This document shows, piece by piece, positions 56,072 through 64,000 of a stretch of DNA of 64,000 bases. A model generated the notes under the pieces. That model searched no databases and was not told the origin of the DNA. It saw nothing but the letters and a program-made list of their open reading frames with translations. The translations under genes and the position numbers were made by a program. Positions within the stretch are counted from its first letter, which is position 1. Every line of letters begins with the position of its first letter. The stretch is from Picochlorum sp. 'celeri' (lineage: Eukaryota > Chlorophyta > Trebouxiophyceae). The stretch covers positions 682,001-746,000 of the forward strand of contig JAACMV010000027.1 of NCBI GenBank assembly GCA_010909725.1. Reading direction: 5' to 3'.

Positions 56072-57529
56072 GTCGGGACCCTTCTGCGTAAAACTAATGC
56101 CACAAAATAGATTATATGCCACTAATGACTCATCCTCGAGTCAGAAGACCCCCAAAAAAGTGATACCAGGCTCTGTTTCCAGCCCCGGTCCTCACACCAA
56201 ACGGAGAGAAGGCAAGAGGCCACGGCTATATATATAGCGTATGTACGTGTGTGAAACAGGCGAAAAATGATTAATAGGTAGTACTGACAATGGATTTGGG
56301 AGAGAATATCAAGGATTGAGGAACTTCAGGAAATTTCAAAATTTTGAAATGCGCCGGGTCTGATGTCCGTTTCCTGGACTTGCAAGTCCCATTGGCCACC
56401 TCACTGAGGTGTTTGGAGGCGCCCCGAATTTCGAAGGGCGACGATGACTCATGATGTAGTTCATCATCCCCCTGTTGTTCTGAGAGTTGATGCGCCCTGT
56501 CGTGCAGGGCAGCGCCTCACCAGGAGGACAAGTCTACAGGGCTAGAGGGTTTGTGAGCAATGTTGCTGCACCCCTCGTGCAATCATACACATGTGCTTGC
56601 ACTGGCAGACCACCATGATTTCCTTCACCATGTGATCATCTCCAAGACAACCCCAGATACCATCAGCTATTTGTGTTGCGTCAGGCGCTCTTGTACCTCT
56701 CAGTCTCATGAAGATGAGACGAACAGGCGCATGACCATGTTAAAAAAGAATCTGGAGAAATTTTTCGCAAGATTCGATCGTTCCGCGACATACTCTGCGA
56801 ACAAACATGCTCCAGGTTACATGGTCACGATTTGCTTTGATGGTGGATTCTGTTGAGCAGTATTACTAGGGTACCAAGATAATCTCACGTCTCCTAACGT
56901 ACCTTCTTATCTCCGATCAAACGTTTCTTTTGATGGGATACACACAGCCATCTCGGAAGGGGAAGGGTTTCCTACGATCCGTTCAAAAAGAGCCTTTGAC
57001 AGGGCATGTCAATCGAATTCGCGAATTCGAATTTACCCGCGCTTTGAAGGACACACTAATCAGCAAAACTCCGCCATCATGAGGCACTGCAACATGTAAT
57101 AACCCTCCAATTCATATTATATATCCAACAGGAGTAGTAATTATTCTCTGTTTAGGTACCGACTGTCTTTTCTTCTTCTCAAGTGCTGAGAGTAGAGTAG
57201 TCGAGCGCAAAGTCAACTTCAAACCGGAACTCTTGTACGTGCTGTCATGTGTGATTCGTATCACATAGATATGACATATTGGTGTTTATATGTGTCTGGA
57301 ACCCGTTTTTATCACTACAAACGGTTTCAACCACTGCGAGCGACATCTACTACTCGATCATCTCGAATCAACAATCCTGTCACAAACACTTTGTCGCGGC
57401 TTGTTCTATCCAATTCACAACCATTCATAGACATCTTACTATTTCCGATATGCAGAGGCAACGGTGATATAGCATAGAGTGCTTTTCGGGTTTTTTCTTG
57501 CTTTCTTTTTCTCTCCAAACGAACGAACC
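56072..57529. other. Gene-poor 1.46-kb region between the ankyrin gene and the repeat protein
   Basis: No intact gene recognised. It contains the GTP cyclohydrolase fragment (56557-56698), a perfect 18-bp palindrome ATTTCAAAATTTTGAAAT (56333-56350), a GC hairpin GCCCTG-TCGTG-CAGGGC (56494-56510), another perfect 18-bp palindrome TCGAATTCGCGAATTCGA (57013-57030), and a TATA-like CTATATATATAG near 56222. The last 300 bases should hold the promoter of the next gene. Confidence 0.5.
56557..56698 (-). pseudogene. Broken fragment of the GTP cyclohydrolase I gene
   Basis: 142 bases nearly identical to 51450-51589 of the GTP cyclohydrolase gene, in the same orientation. I count four substitutions and one 2-bp insertion (TTGTGTTGCG for TTGTTGCG). 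The insertion shifts the frame and produces a stop soon after ERLTQ, so it cannot code for the enzyme. It covers the second zinc-site region (CKHMCMIARGV). Flanks on both sides are unrelated. Confidence 0.85.
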
Positions 57530-59029
57530 ATGGCCAGCGACGACAGTTTCCAAGAAACTTGCGAAAGAAAATCCAAGGATGACTGCCAAATCGAACTTCG
57601 TCGGAAGTTATCGACGATATGTGAGGGGGCTGAGGTCCGAGGGGGCTTTGATGAGACAGTCAAAGAATTTAGTCTTCCTAAGAACATTAGACGACTGCCT
57701 TTCTTCCATTATACAATCATCACTGAGATGGCGATGAAACCAGACATTATCAATCAGAGAGTAACAAGAGCAGTAAAAGAGCACATGGATGGAGTGGAAC
57801 ATACCGTCTGCCCAGATAAAGTCAATGGAAAAAACACGGTAACACACTCATTTTTTATCGTGTCGCCGACGGGTCTATATAATTTGCTGCTGGAACTCAT
57901 GAAGTGTGTTGGTGAAACCAAAGATGCACTTTCGATTCTTTACAAAGCATCAATAAGCAAGAGCACGACCCGGGAAGAACTGAAACCTACAGCGAGGTTA
58001 TGCGCACGTTTCCAGGTGGGTGCTTACATTCTGTGCAGTGCTAGTGATCTGGATCTCGCAGAGAATATGAACTGGAAGCAGATGGAAAAAGGGTTAACTA
58101 GAAATTTTGGCAAAAGCATTAAAAGTGACACCGATGCCGCAGCCCTTAGGAAAGCACAAAAAACCCTGATGGATGCAGCTAGAAAGATTTCCAGTTCAAA
58201 TCCCCCCCTGGAAAAGGGGGGGAACAATCCACCACAAGGTTCATCGCCACTACGTGGTAGTAATAAGAGACAGAGGCCATCAGATCTTGAGGAGGATGTA
58301 CAGCGTGACGCATTTTCGCGTCTGGTGCGACCAAGAAGTGGAGGAGATGGTAGTGGCAACATATCAGAGCAGAATGCCTTTGATGGGAGTGCTTTTGATG
58401 GGTCCCCTGACTCCGTCTTGACGCAGCCAACATGTCAAGGATTTCCTGCCGCAGAGTTTCATCCAGGATTCAATGGTGTCCTACGAAGACGTCCTAATAA
58501 TGGCGTACAGCATGATGCTCTGCATCTGGTGCAACCAGAAAGGAAAGGATCTGGGATTGACATGTCATCAGGACAGGGCTACAACAATGCCATCTTCGAT
58601 GGGCTCCCTGCATCTGTCTTGCCGCAGCCAACGTGTCAAGGATTTCCTGCCGCAGAGTTTCATCCAAGATTCAATGGTATCTTACCAAGACGTCCTGATA
58701 ACGGCGTACAGCATGATGCTTTGCATCTGGTGCAGCCAGAAAGGAAAGGATCTGGGACTGAGATGTCATCAGGACAGGGCTACAACAATGCCATATTCGA
58801 TGGGTTCCCTGACTCCATCTTGCCGCAGCCAACGTGTCAAGGAATTCCTGCCACAGAGTTTCTTCCAGGATTCGATGGCCTTTTGGACGATGGAACCCTG
58901 CAGAATTCCACTCCAGGAACCCCTTTGCTTGTCAACAATAACCAGGATGGCTTTTTCATGGAGAGTTATGATCCATTTGCCGAGGTAAATCCCTTCAGGT
59001 TCGACAACGATGAAAATCGTTCCCTATAA
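57530..59029 (+). CDS. Unknown protein with 67-residue tandem repeats
   Basis: 499 residues, one exon, not recognised. Residues 1-215 look globular and mostly helical (IRRLPFFHYTIITEMAMKPD, VTHSFFIVSPTGLYNLLLEL, ARLCARFQVGAYILCSASDL). A Pro/Gly/Asn linker with a basic NKRQRP patch, possibly a nuclear signal, follows. From about residue 288 there are two complete and one partial copies of a 67-residue repeat (PQPTCQGFPAAEFHP, then GVQHDALHLVQPERKGSG and SSGQGYNNAI). The ATG at 57530 has a good context (ACCATGG); an upstream in-frame non-ATG start was rejected. Neighbours are equally lineage-specific. No function assigned. Confidence 0.7.
   Translation: MASDDSFQETCERKSKDDCQIELRRKLSTICEGAEVRGGFDETVKEFSLPKNIRRLPFFHYTIITEMAMKPDIINQRVTRAVKEHMDGVEHTVCPDKVNGKNTVTHSFFIVSPTGLYNLLLELMKCVGETKDALSILYKASISKSTTREELKPTARLCARFQVGAYILCSASDLDLAENMNWKQMEKGLTRNFGKSIKSDTDAAALRKAQKTLMDAARKISSSNPPLEKGGNNPPQGSSPLRGSNKRQRPSDLEEDVQRDAFSRLVRPRSGGDGSGNISEQNAFDGSAFDGSPDSVLTQPTCQGFPAAEFHPGFNGVLRRRPNNGVQHDALHLVQPERKGSGIDMSSGQGYNNAIFDGLPASVLPQPTCQGFPAAEFHPRFNGILPRRPDNGVQHDALHLVQPERKGSGTEMSSGQGYNNAIFDGFPDSILPQPTCQGIPATEFLPGFDGLLDDGTLQNSTPGTPLLVNNNQDGFFMESYDPFAEVNPFRFDNDENRSL
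58394..58880 (+). repeat. 201-bp direct tandem repeat, 2.4 copies
   Basis: Units begin at 58394, 58595 and 58796, a period of exactly 201 bp; the third copy is cut short. The first two differ by a few per cent. The period is a multiple of three, so the reading frame and the 67-residue protein repeat are kept. Confidence 0.9.
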
Positions 59030-59423
59030 TCCCAATGATCGCATGTGCATGATTTCTGAGAAGATGAATATACTAGAAGTTCAGTGAGTGAGTGGAAAGA
59101 GTACATGTGCGGTCATGGTGATTAGTGGTGAGGGTGACGAGTATCATCAAGGGGATGGCATGCGTGTGAGAGCCTGTTCAAATCTTTAGATCGATGGTAT
59201 ACATATGGAGGTATATGATGGATACGTGTCCATGATAGTATACTTGTAGTTATGCGCCGCGGTATCTAGTCTAGATATATATAGCAGCAGGGTTCTGGCA
59301 ATGATTTCTCTTCTAGGTATGAATCATCAACACTGAATTATTTCGTGCACTGTTCGTACTTTATTCAATTTCTCGCTGTTTTATTTTTTCCCTCTGTTTT
59401 GTAAGTAGCGAGTGTAGTATATC

Positions 59424-59526
59424 GGGGCTTCCTTTTATCTCCATATCCTTCCTCTTTTCCTGTGCGGCACTGTTATGGTTGTCTGTGTCGGGCCAGACGA
59501 GGAGCACAGTGACAAAAGGAAGCCCC
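59424..59526 (+). other. Perfect 13-bp inverted repeat that folds into a long stem-loop
   Basis: GGGGCTTCCTTTT at 59424-59436 is the exact complement of AAAAGGAAGCCCC at 59514-59526, 77 bases apart. Further pairing is possible inside (CTGTGC with GCACAG; GTCTG with CAGAC). It could be a structured RNA or the mark of a small DNA element; nothing matches a known small RNA that I recognise. Confidence 0.45.
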
Positions 59527-59898
59527 ATGTACATGATCTACATTGTTTCTTCTTCTTTTCGTGATGCTAGAGTGTCATTTTGATGATGCATTGCGTCTGC
59601 CAAGAAAAGTTGGCGGTGTCGGGAGAACCCACGTCTCGTCACATAGCATGGTACCATATCTCGACGTATAATTAAGCTTTGTGCGTCCATTAGGCCTGAT
59701 GGCTTGGTGTGGTGCTGATTTGGTTGGTACCGCGGTGGTCATCCTGTCGAGTTCCTCGAGACATTACAGTAGTACGAGAGGATATTGTTGGAGGGGAAAT
59801 TCAAGAGGTCCATTCTATGCATGCATGCTGTTTTTTCTCGGATCGAGATTTTCTACTCAGTGAAAACCGCCATCTTCTTCTTTTCGACCATGTGTCGC

Positions 59899-60005
59899 TT
59901 GGGGTCACTGGCAGTTGGGGTCACTGGGCACCTTGGGTCACTAGGCACCTTGGGTCACAGGGTAGTTGGGGTCACAGGGTAGTTGGGGTCACAGGGTAGT
60001 CGGGG
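59899..60005 (+). repeat. Minisatellite of 16-18-bp units with a GGGTCAC core
   Basis: Six or so head-to-tail units, from TTGGGGTCACTGGCAG to TTGGGGTCACAGGGTAG; the last two complete units are identical. Units at the left vary more than those at the right, as expected when an array grows from one end. Confidence 0.85.
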
Positions 60006-60477
60006 CCTGAAATCCGCTTTTGAGTTCGATGAGATCAAGTCTTTCACATGTACTATTACCATACGATAGAAGCAAACGTCTCCAGAAAAAAAAACCTTCA
60101 AAATTGATGTACACAAGAGCAGTACATCAGAGATTGCTTTAGTAGCAGGTGCGTCGATTTGAAATCGCGACAACAACGCTGTGTGTGTTCTCCTCCTCTG
60201 GAGAGAAAGAGATTTATGCTTCTGATGGTCGTTTTACATCGAAATTATACATATATACGTGCAGTAATAAGAAAAACAAGACCAATCGTGTTGCAAAGAC
60301 ACGTTTGTGAGTGAGTGGCATCTCCCACGAGTGGAGTGGTAATTTCAAAGCATCTTTTGCGAGAGAGTGAACAAGAAAGGTACGGTAGGATTCTTCTTTG
60401 TCAGAAGTTGTTCGCCTGTACGTTGCAACATGATATCAGTCATGCTATTGCATGAATGCTGCATGCAGGGTACCTGA

Positions 60478-63400
60478 ATGAGCTGGCGGGAAACGGCATC
60501 CAAAGGATGCAGAAGCATACAGGGATATTTCTCTCGTAAGACCAACGAAGAGAATACGTCTCTTCCAGCCCAGAGCAATCGTGATGGCAAGGCGGGCTGC
60601 TCTCGGCGTACAGCAGAGGAGGAGGTGAACCTTCTACCTAGGAAGCGGTCGAGGTCTAGTGTGTCGAGCAATGGTGTCCCAATGAACATGAGAGATTGTC
60701 TTCGGCCTCTGAGAAACGCATTCAATGCTCAGACTTCTGCTATGTCGGCAGAGCCAGGTGTTCTGGCAGGGGATCGAGAGCACGTCAGGCAGTGTCATGG
60801 GAGAGAGTGCCATGACACTCGTCCCATCATTCCAAAAGAGCCAGGTGTGTTGCCGTTGTGATGCCTGTGATGGTATTTCTTCCTTTTACCACCTGTGTTT
60901 TAATGATTTTATGCAGATACTGCTAATGAAGTCTTTGGCAATCTAGGACCTTTTGTGGATCGGCGTCTGCGAGAGTCTGGATTTGAACATGGTCTTGCTG
61001 ACTTTATCGGTACTTTGAGAAGGCTTTCAAGGGAGTATCATGATGCAAATATTGAGGAGGAGGTTTTCTCTGCTCGAGAGGCCTCGCAGAGATACTTTTC
61101 AAATGATGAGAATTCTTCGTCAGAGGATTTGGGCAAACTATATTCGATATGGGATCACTGTCGTGGTCTATCCGATGATATGCGGCGCAGTAAGCTCGGG
61201 GAGATTACCCTTTCAGATGAGAATCTTGAAACGTACCTGCCAATAGAAGTGGCCCTTCTTGCATTGCTGTCATGTTCATTCGATGGTGGTCTAGACGAAA
61301 TGTATGAGGCTTTTTTGAAGGTCTATAGAAAGACCCCATATTTAATCAGCGACTGTGTGGATGCTCTCATCTCAGATAAAAGTTCAAAACTCTGGAGGCG
61401 AAGATTTTGGCGAGAGGAGGATTGTGCAACAATTCCAAGGGAATTTGCCGATGCGCTATTCCCAAGCAAAGGGGTGAATATGCTGGAATTCGTCCCTGAA
61501 GGCCTCAGTATGAGCTACGAGAAAATTCTATGCACTTTACTGCATTTCGATAAGATTGAGTTTTCGATTGATGCGCGGGAATGGGGAGCACTATTCTGCT
61601 CTCATGTGCTCACATGGGATGCTGGAAAGAAGATTCACGTCCTGACAGAAGACTTCTTTTTTAATTCTCTGCCGTTGGGATACAACCGGCGAATGGTTTA
61701 CGTCACAACAGAAGGTAGATGTATCACCAATGTACCGAATGCGGCCTTTTTGACGCCAAACACGGAAGGAGGCTTGCTTGGCATCAGATTTGCTAAGTGT
61801 CAAGGCAGTTGCAAGCGATTCCTTACATGGTGGCAGGTGGTAGCCATGGCCAAATATAATCTTACTCTCGCAGATTTGGAGTTTCTCATCTCCATCAATG
61901 GACTAAGTGTGGATCATTTGAGCATAAATCATGCATATGGTCAGCCCTCGATGTTACAGTTGGCTACCAGGGTGCAGCAAGCGGTCAATAAACGCAGTCG
62001 TGAAAGGGAGACTTTTCAGTGCGAAAGCGTATCGGACGATCCTCTCTATGTTTCTTTTGATGATCTCGATGATACAAGGAGGCGAATTGCCGAGGCATGC
62101 AAAAATGATCGAAACAAGCCAGGACTTGCCCTTGCAGTGATAGAGGAAAAGGTCACTCTTGAGGCGATTCGTGCGTTTGTAGAAGATGAATTTTCTGGAG
62201 CTGGTAATAGCCAAGAGATATGGCGAAACTTAATGGTCGATGACTCGATACTGTTGTTCGAGGAACAAAAATGCATCTGGAGAATGTGGGATGATCACTG
62301 GATCTTTTTAGACCGTCATTTTAAGACGACACGAACCACCCCATATCGATCAATTGCGGTATCCGGGCGGATGTGTGGTGTTCACATGTGTATTTATTAT
62401 ACGAAGATGTATCACCAGGTCAAAAGTGGGAGCCCTATCGAAGTCGATGGCTTGGGAGTTGTTGCACGAGTGACATCCCATACACTGGAACAGGAAAAGA
62501 GGGTAGAAATCAAGATGTATTGGGAAAAACATGGATCTATCCAAAGGCTTGTTATAGATCACATTGATCAGAATAAGGGAAATAATGATCCTGACAATCT
62601 TCGGGTATTGGACAATAGAACAAATACTGTTGCTGCTTGTGGAATCCCAACACGGGTACTTGTTCATCCATTTGTCTCACAGACGGCAACAGAAGTAGGG
62701 TCTGCTAGTATTCTCGTCGACGCAAATTGCATTTGTGACATAGTAAAGAAAATTAAGGATGCTATGTCGGATCTAGGATATCCACAAGAGTATCAGAACT
62801 ATGAGGATTCCACCTTTCTCAAATGGATCTACTCTGGTGGCATTACTTGTCCTCCATTGCTTCAGTCGAAAATTGAAATCATTGCAATCGATGGTGAAGA
62901 GCATGATGATGAAGAGGATTCCGGATGCTTTCAGAAGAACAGGTCTGATCACTCCTCCATGTGGTGGTATGGCGTCGAGTACGAAAATCGTGAGAGTGGG
63001 ATGAAGTTTGTGGAACTTGTCATTGGCAAATGGCCATTAGCAAAACTAGTAGAGGATCTTCTCAGGGTTCAGCAGATATCTACCTCGCAACTCAATGAAA
63101 AATTGCGCGATTTTGTGTTCCATCCAGATCATGCAGAGAGAAGAGTCTGGGTCAATTCGACTGTTCAAAAGCTGCAGTCTGATGATCGAAAATATAATAT
63201 CACTGACATCTATTGCCTCTTCAGAAGTTCTCCCAGTATATATGTGTTTGATGTTACCTGGAGGACGCAAGTGTATTCCTGTAGTGGCCTAAAAGAAGTG
63301 GTGATGTGTTTGAAGCAGAATGAAATTCTGATGAAGCGTTTGCTGTCATATTTGCCAAAGGGTGAAAGTCCGAATAATGATTGGCTTATTGGACTAGTTC

Positions 63401-64000
63401 GAGCATATCTCCGCAACGTTAATGGTAACAGCCTTCTGCACGAGGAGGGTATTCGTATAGATAGGAGAACCAAGAGGAATGTTGTTGTCAATTCCAGAAA
63501 GTATTCTCTGCGCTTTGTTGACAACGACAACTATATTCAGATGAATGCTAAAGAAGTTCAAAAGCGTCTTTCAGAGAGACTTGCAGAGGACTTCAATATT
63601 ACAACAGTACAGTCATGGCTTTCCAGTGCCTCAGGGGAATCTGGAATTCACGAAAGTCTCAAACGCATCGGTATAGTCGAAATACTGCAGCCGTCTTCAG
63701 CAATGGACGAGGAGTACAATGGTTCCAAAGTGATCGTGGAGTATACATCGATGACTTGTGGGTCTGTATTTTCAAAGCCTTTCAAATATTTGGGTGACGC
63801 AGTGCGATTTGTGTTTGAAATTCTAGGCTTTGGTCACAAATTTGAGAAAATGTCTTCCCTGAAAAAATGTCTTCTTTCTTTAGATGCTCAACCGCTGGAT
63901 AATGATCTCTACAGAGACGTGTTTCTCAGATATGACAAGGGAATCCGAGACGCAGCCTGTCGTTCTCTATATGCTATTGTGGATTGCAGTGATGAGAATA
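60478..64000 (+). CDS. Very large unknown protein with two HNH-nuclease-like motifs, partial
   Basis: Exons 60478-60844 and 60917-64000; the frame is open to the right edge, so at least 1150 residues. A 72-nt intron (donor gtgtgt, acceptor TTTATGCAG) restores the frame IIPKEPDTANEVFG. Two segments look like HNH endonuclease cores. The first is near residues 453-486 (LSVDHLSINHAYG, then LQLATRVQQAVNKRSRE, like the VDH...N..NL.LAT..QN.QN pattern). The second, near 668-693, is clearer (LVIDHIDQNKGNND, then NLRVLDNRTN). HNH domains cut DNA in homing nucleases and mobile elements. The rest (two-thirds of the length) is not recognised. The first motif may be degenerate. Start at the first ATG with the frame closed upstream. 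Confidence 0.7.

Larger units (their letters stand above)
59030..60477. other. 1.45-kb region between the repeat protein and the HNH gene
   Basis: No gene recognised. It holds the inverted repeat at 59424-59526, the GGGTCAC minisatellite at 59899-60005 and probably the leader of the HNH gene. In that leader an intron from 60419 (donor GTACGT) to the CAG ending at 60468 is possible, since the frame ahead of the ATG at 60478 is closed by a stop. Confidence 0.45.

Noticed and set aside
56560..56856. 98-codon plus-strand frame at the GTP cyclohydrolase fragment
   Set aside because: Its first half is the antisense of the broken enzyme copy; no support as a gene.
58204..58225. CCCCCCCTGGAAAAGGGGGGG as a regulatory hairpin
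   Set aside because: It lies inside the coding frame of the repeat protein (NPPLEKGGN) and is explained as coding sequence.

Overview
The window is nuclear DNA of a unicellular green alga. Three things in the sequence point there. (1) At 49.1-50.3 kb lies a photosystem I antenna gene of the Lhca3 type. Its N-terminus is a simple Ser/Thr/Arg-rich transit peptide with no ER signal in front, which fits a primary green plastid. (2) Many transcripts have TGTAA shortly after the stop codon (6499, 13349, 39786, 41116, 41702, 46171, 49038, and 49055 on the minus strand); this is the polyadenylation signal of chlorophyte algae. (3) The GTP cyclohydrolase I has the two-domain architecture of plants, and there is a violaxanthin de-epoxidase-related protein. 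I cannot name the species. Genes are dense and lie on both strands. Most have zero to three short GT-AG introns (about 65-260 nt), usually near the 5' end, often after a tiny first exon.

From 1 to about 51 kb the window is ordinary conserved gene space. In order: RPN1 (partial, -), an EH-domain endocytosis protein (+), a PP2C phosphatase (+), GPKOW (-), a DUF1764 protein (-), an APMAP/strictosidine-synthase-like protein (+), SRPK kinase (-), ribosomal protein eS12 (+), omega-amidase NIT2 (-), a small ankyrin protein (-), a BCAS3/ATG18-like WD protein (-), S6 kinase (-), SAS10/UTP3 (+), FAM98 (+), MRT4 (-), an unknown tail-membrane protein (-), UPF1 (+), an M1 aminopeptidase (-), DPY30 (+), GET2/CAMLG (-), VDE-related (-), ATP synthase subunit g (-), an unknown four-helix membrane protein (-), glutaredoxin-DUF547 (+), a Golgi-type glycosyltransferase (+), MPC1 (+), pyruvate dehydrogenase kinase (-), dihydroorotase (-), PCNA (+), proton pyrophosphatase (+), LHCA (-) and a small secreted protein (+).

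From about 51.3 kb to the right edge the character changes: long lineage-specific genes, internal repeats, duplicated fragments and large gaps. A two-domain GTP cyclohydrolase (-) is followed by a 1063-residue protein with about 23 ankyrin repeats (-). A broken 142-bp copy of the GTP cyclohydrolase gene lies on the far side of that ankyrin gene. Next come an unknown protein carrying 201-bp tandem repeats (+), a gap with a minisatellite and a long inverted repeat, and a very large partial gene (+) with two HNH-nuclease-like motifs. This last stretch is the best candidate for something undescribed, possibly a selfish or virus-derived module.

Some neighbours make functional sense together. PCNA and dihydroorotase (DNA replication and pyrimidine supply) are divergent from one 257-bp region. 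MPC1 and PDK (pyruvate import and control of pyruvate dehydrogenase) are convergent with a 65-bp gap. Several same-strand genes are so close (22, 44 and 49 bp) that shared transcripts are possible.
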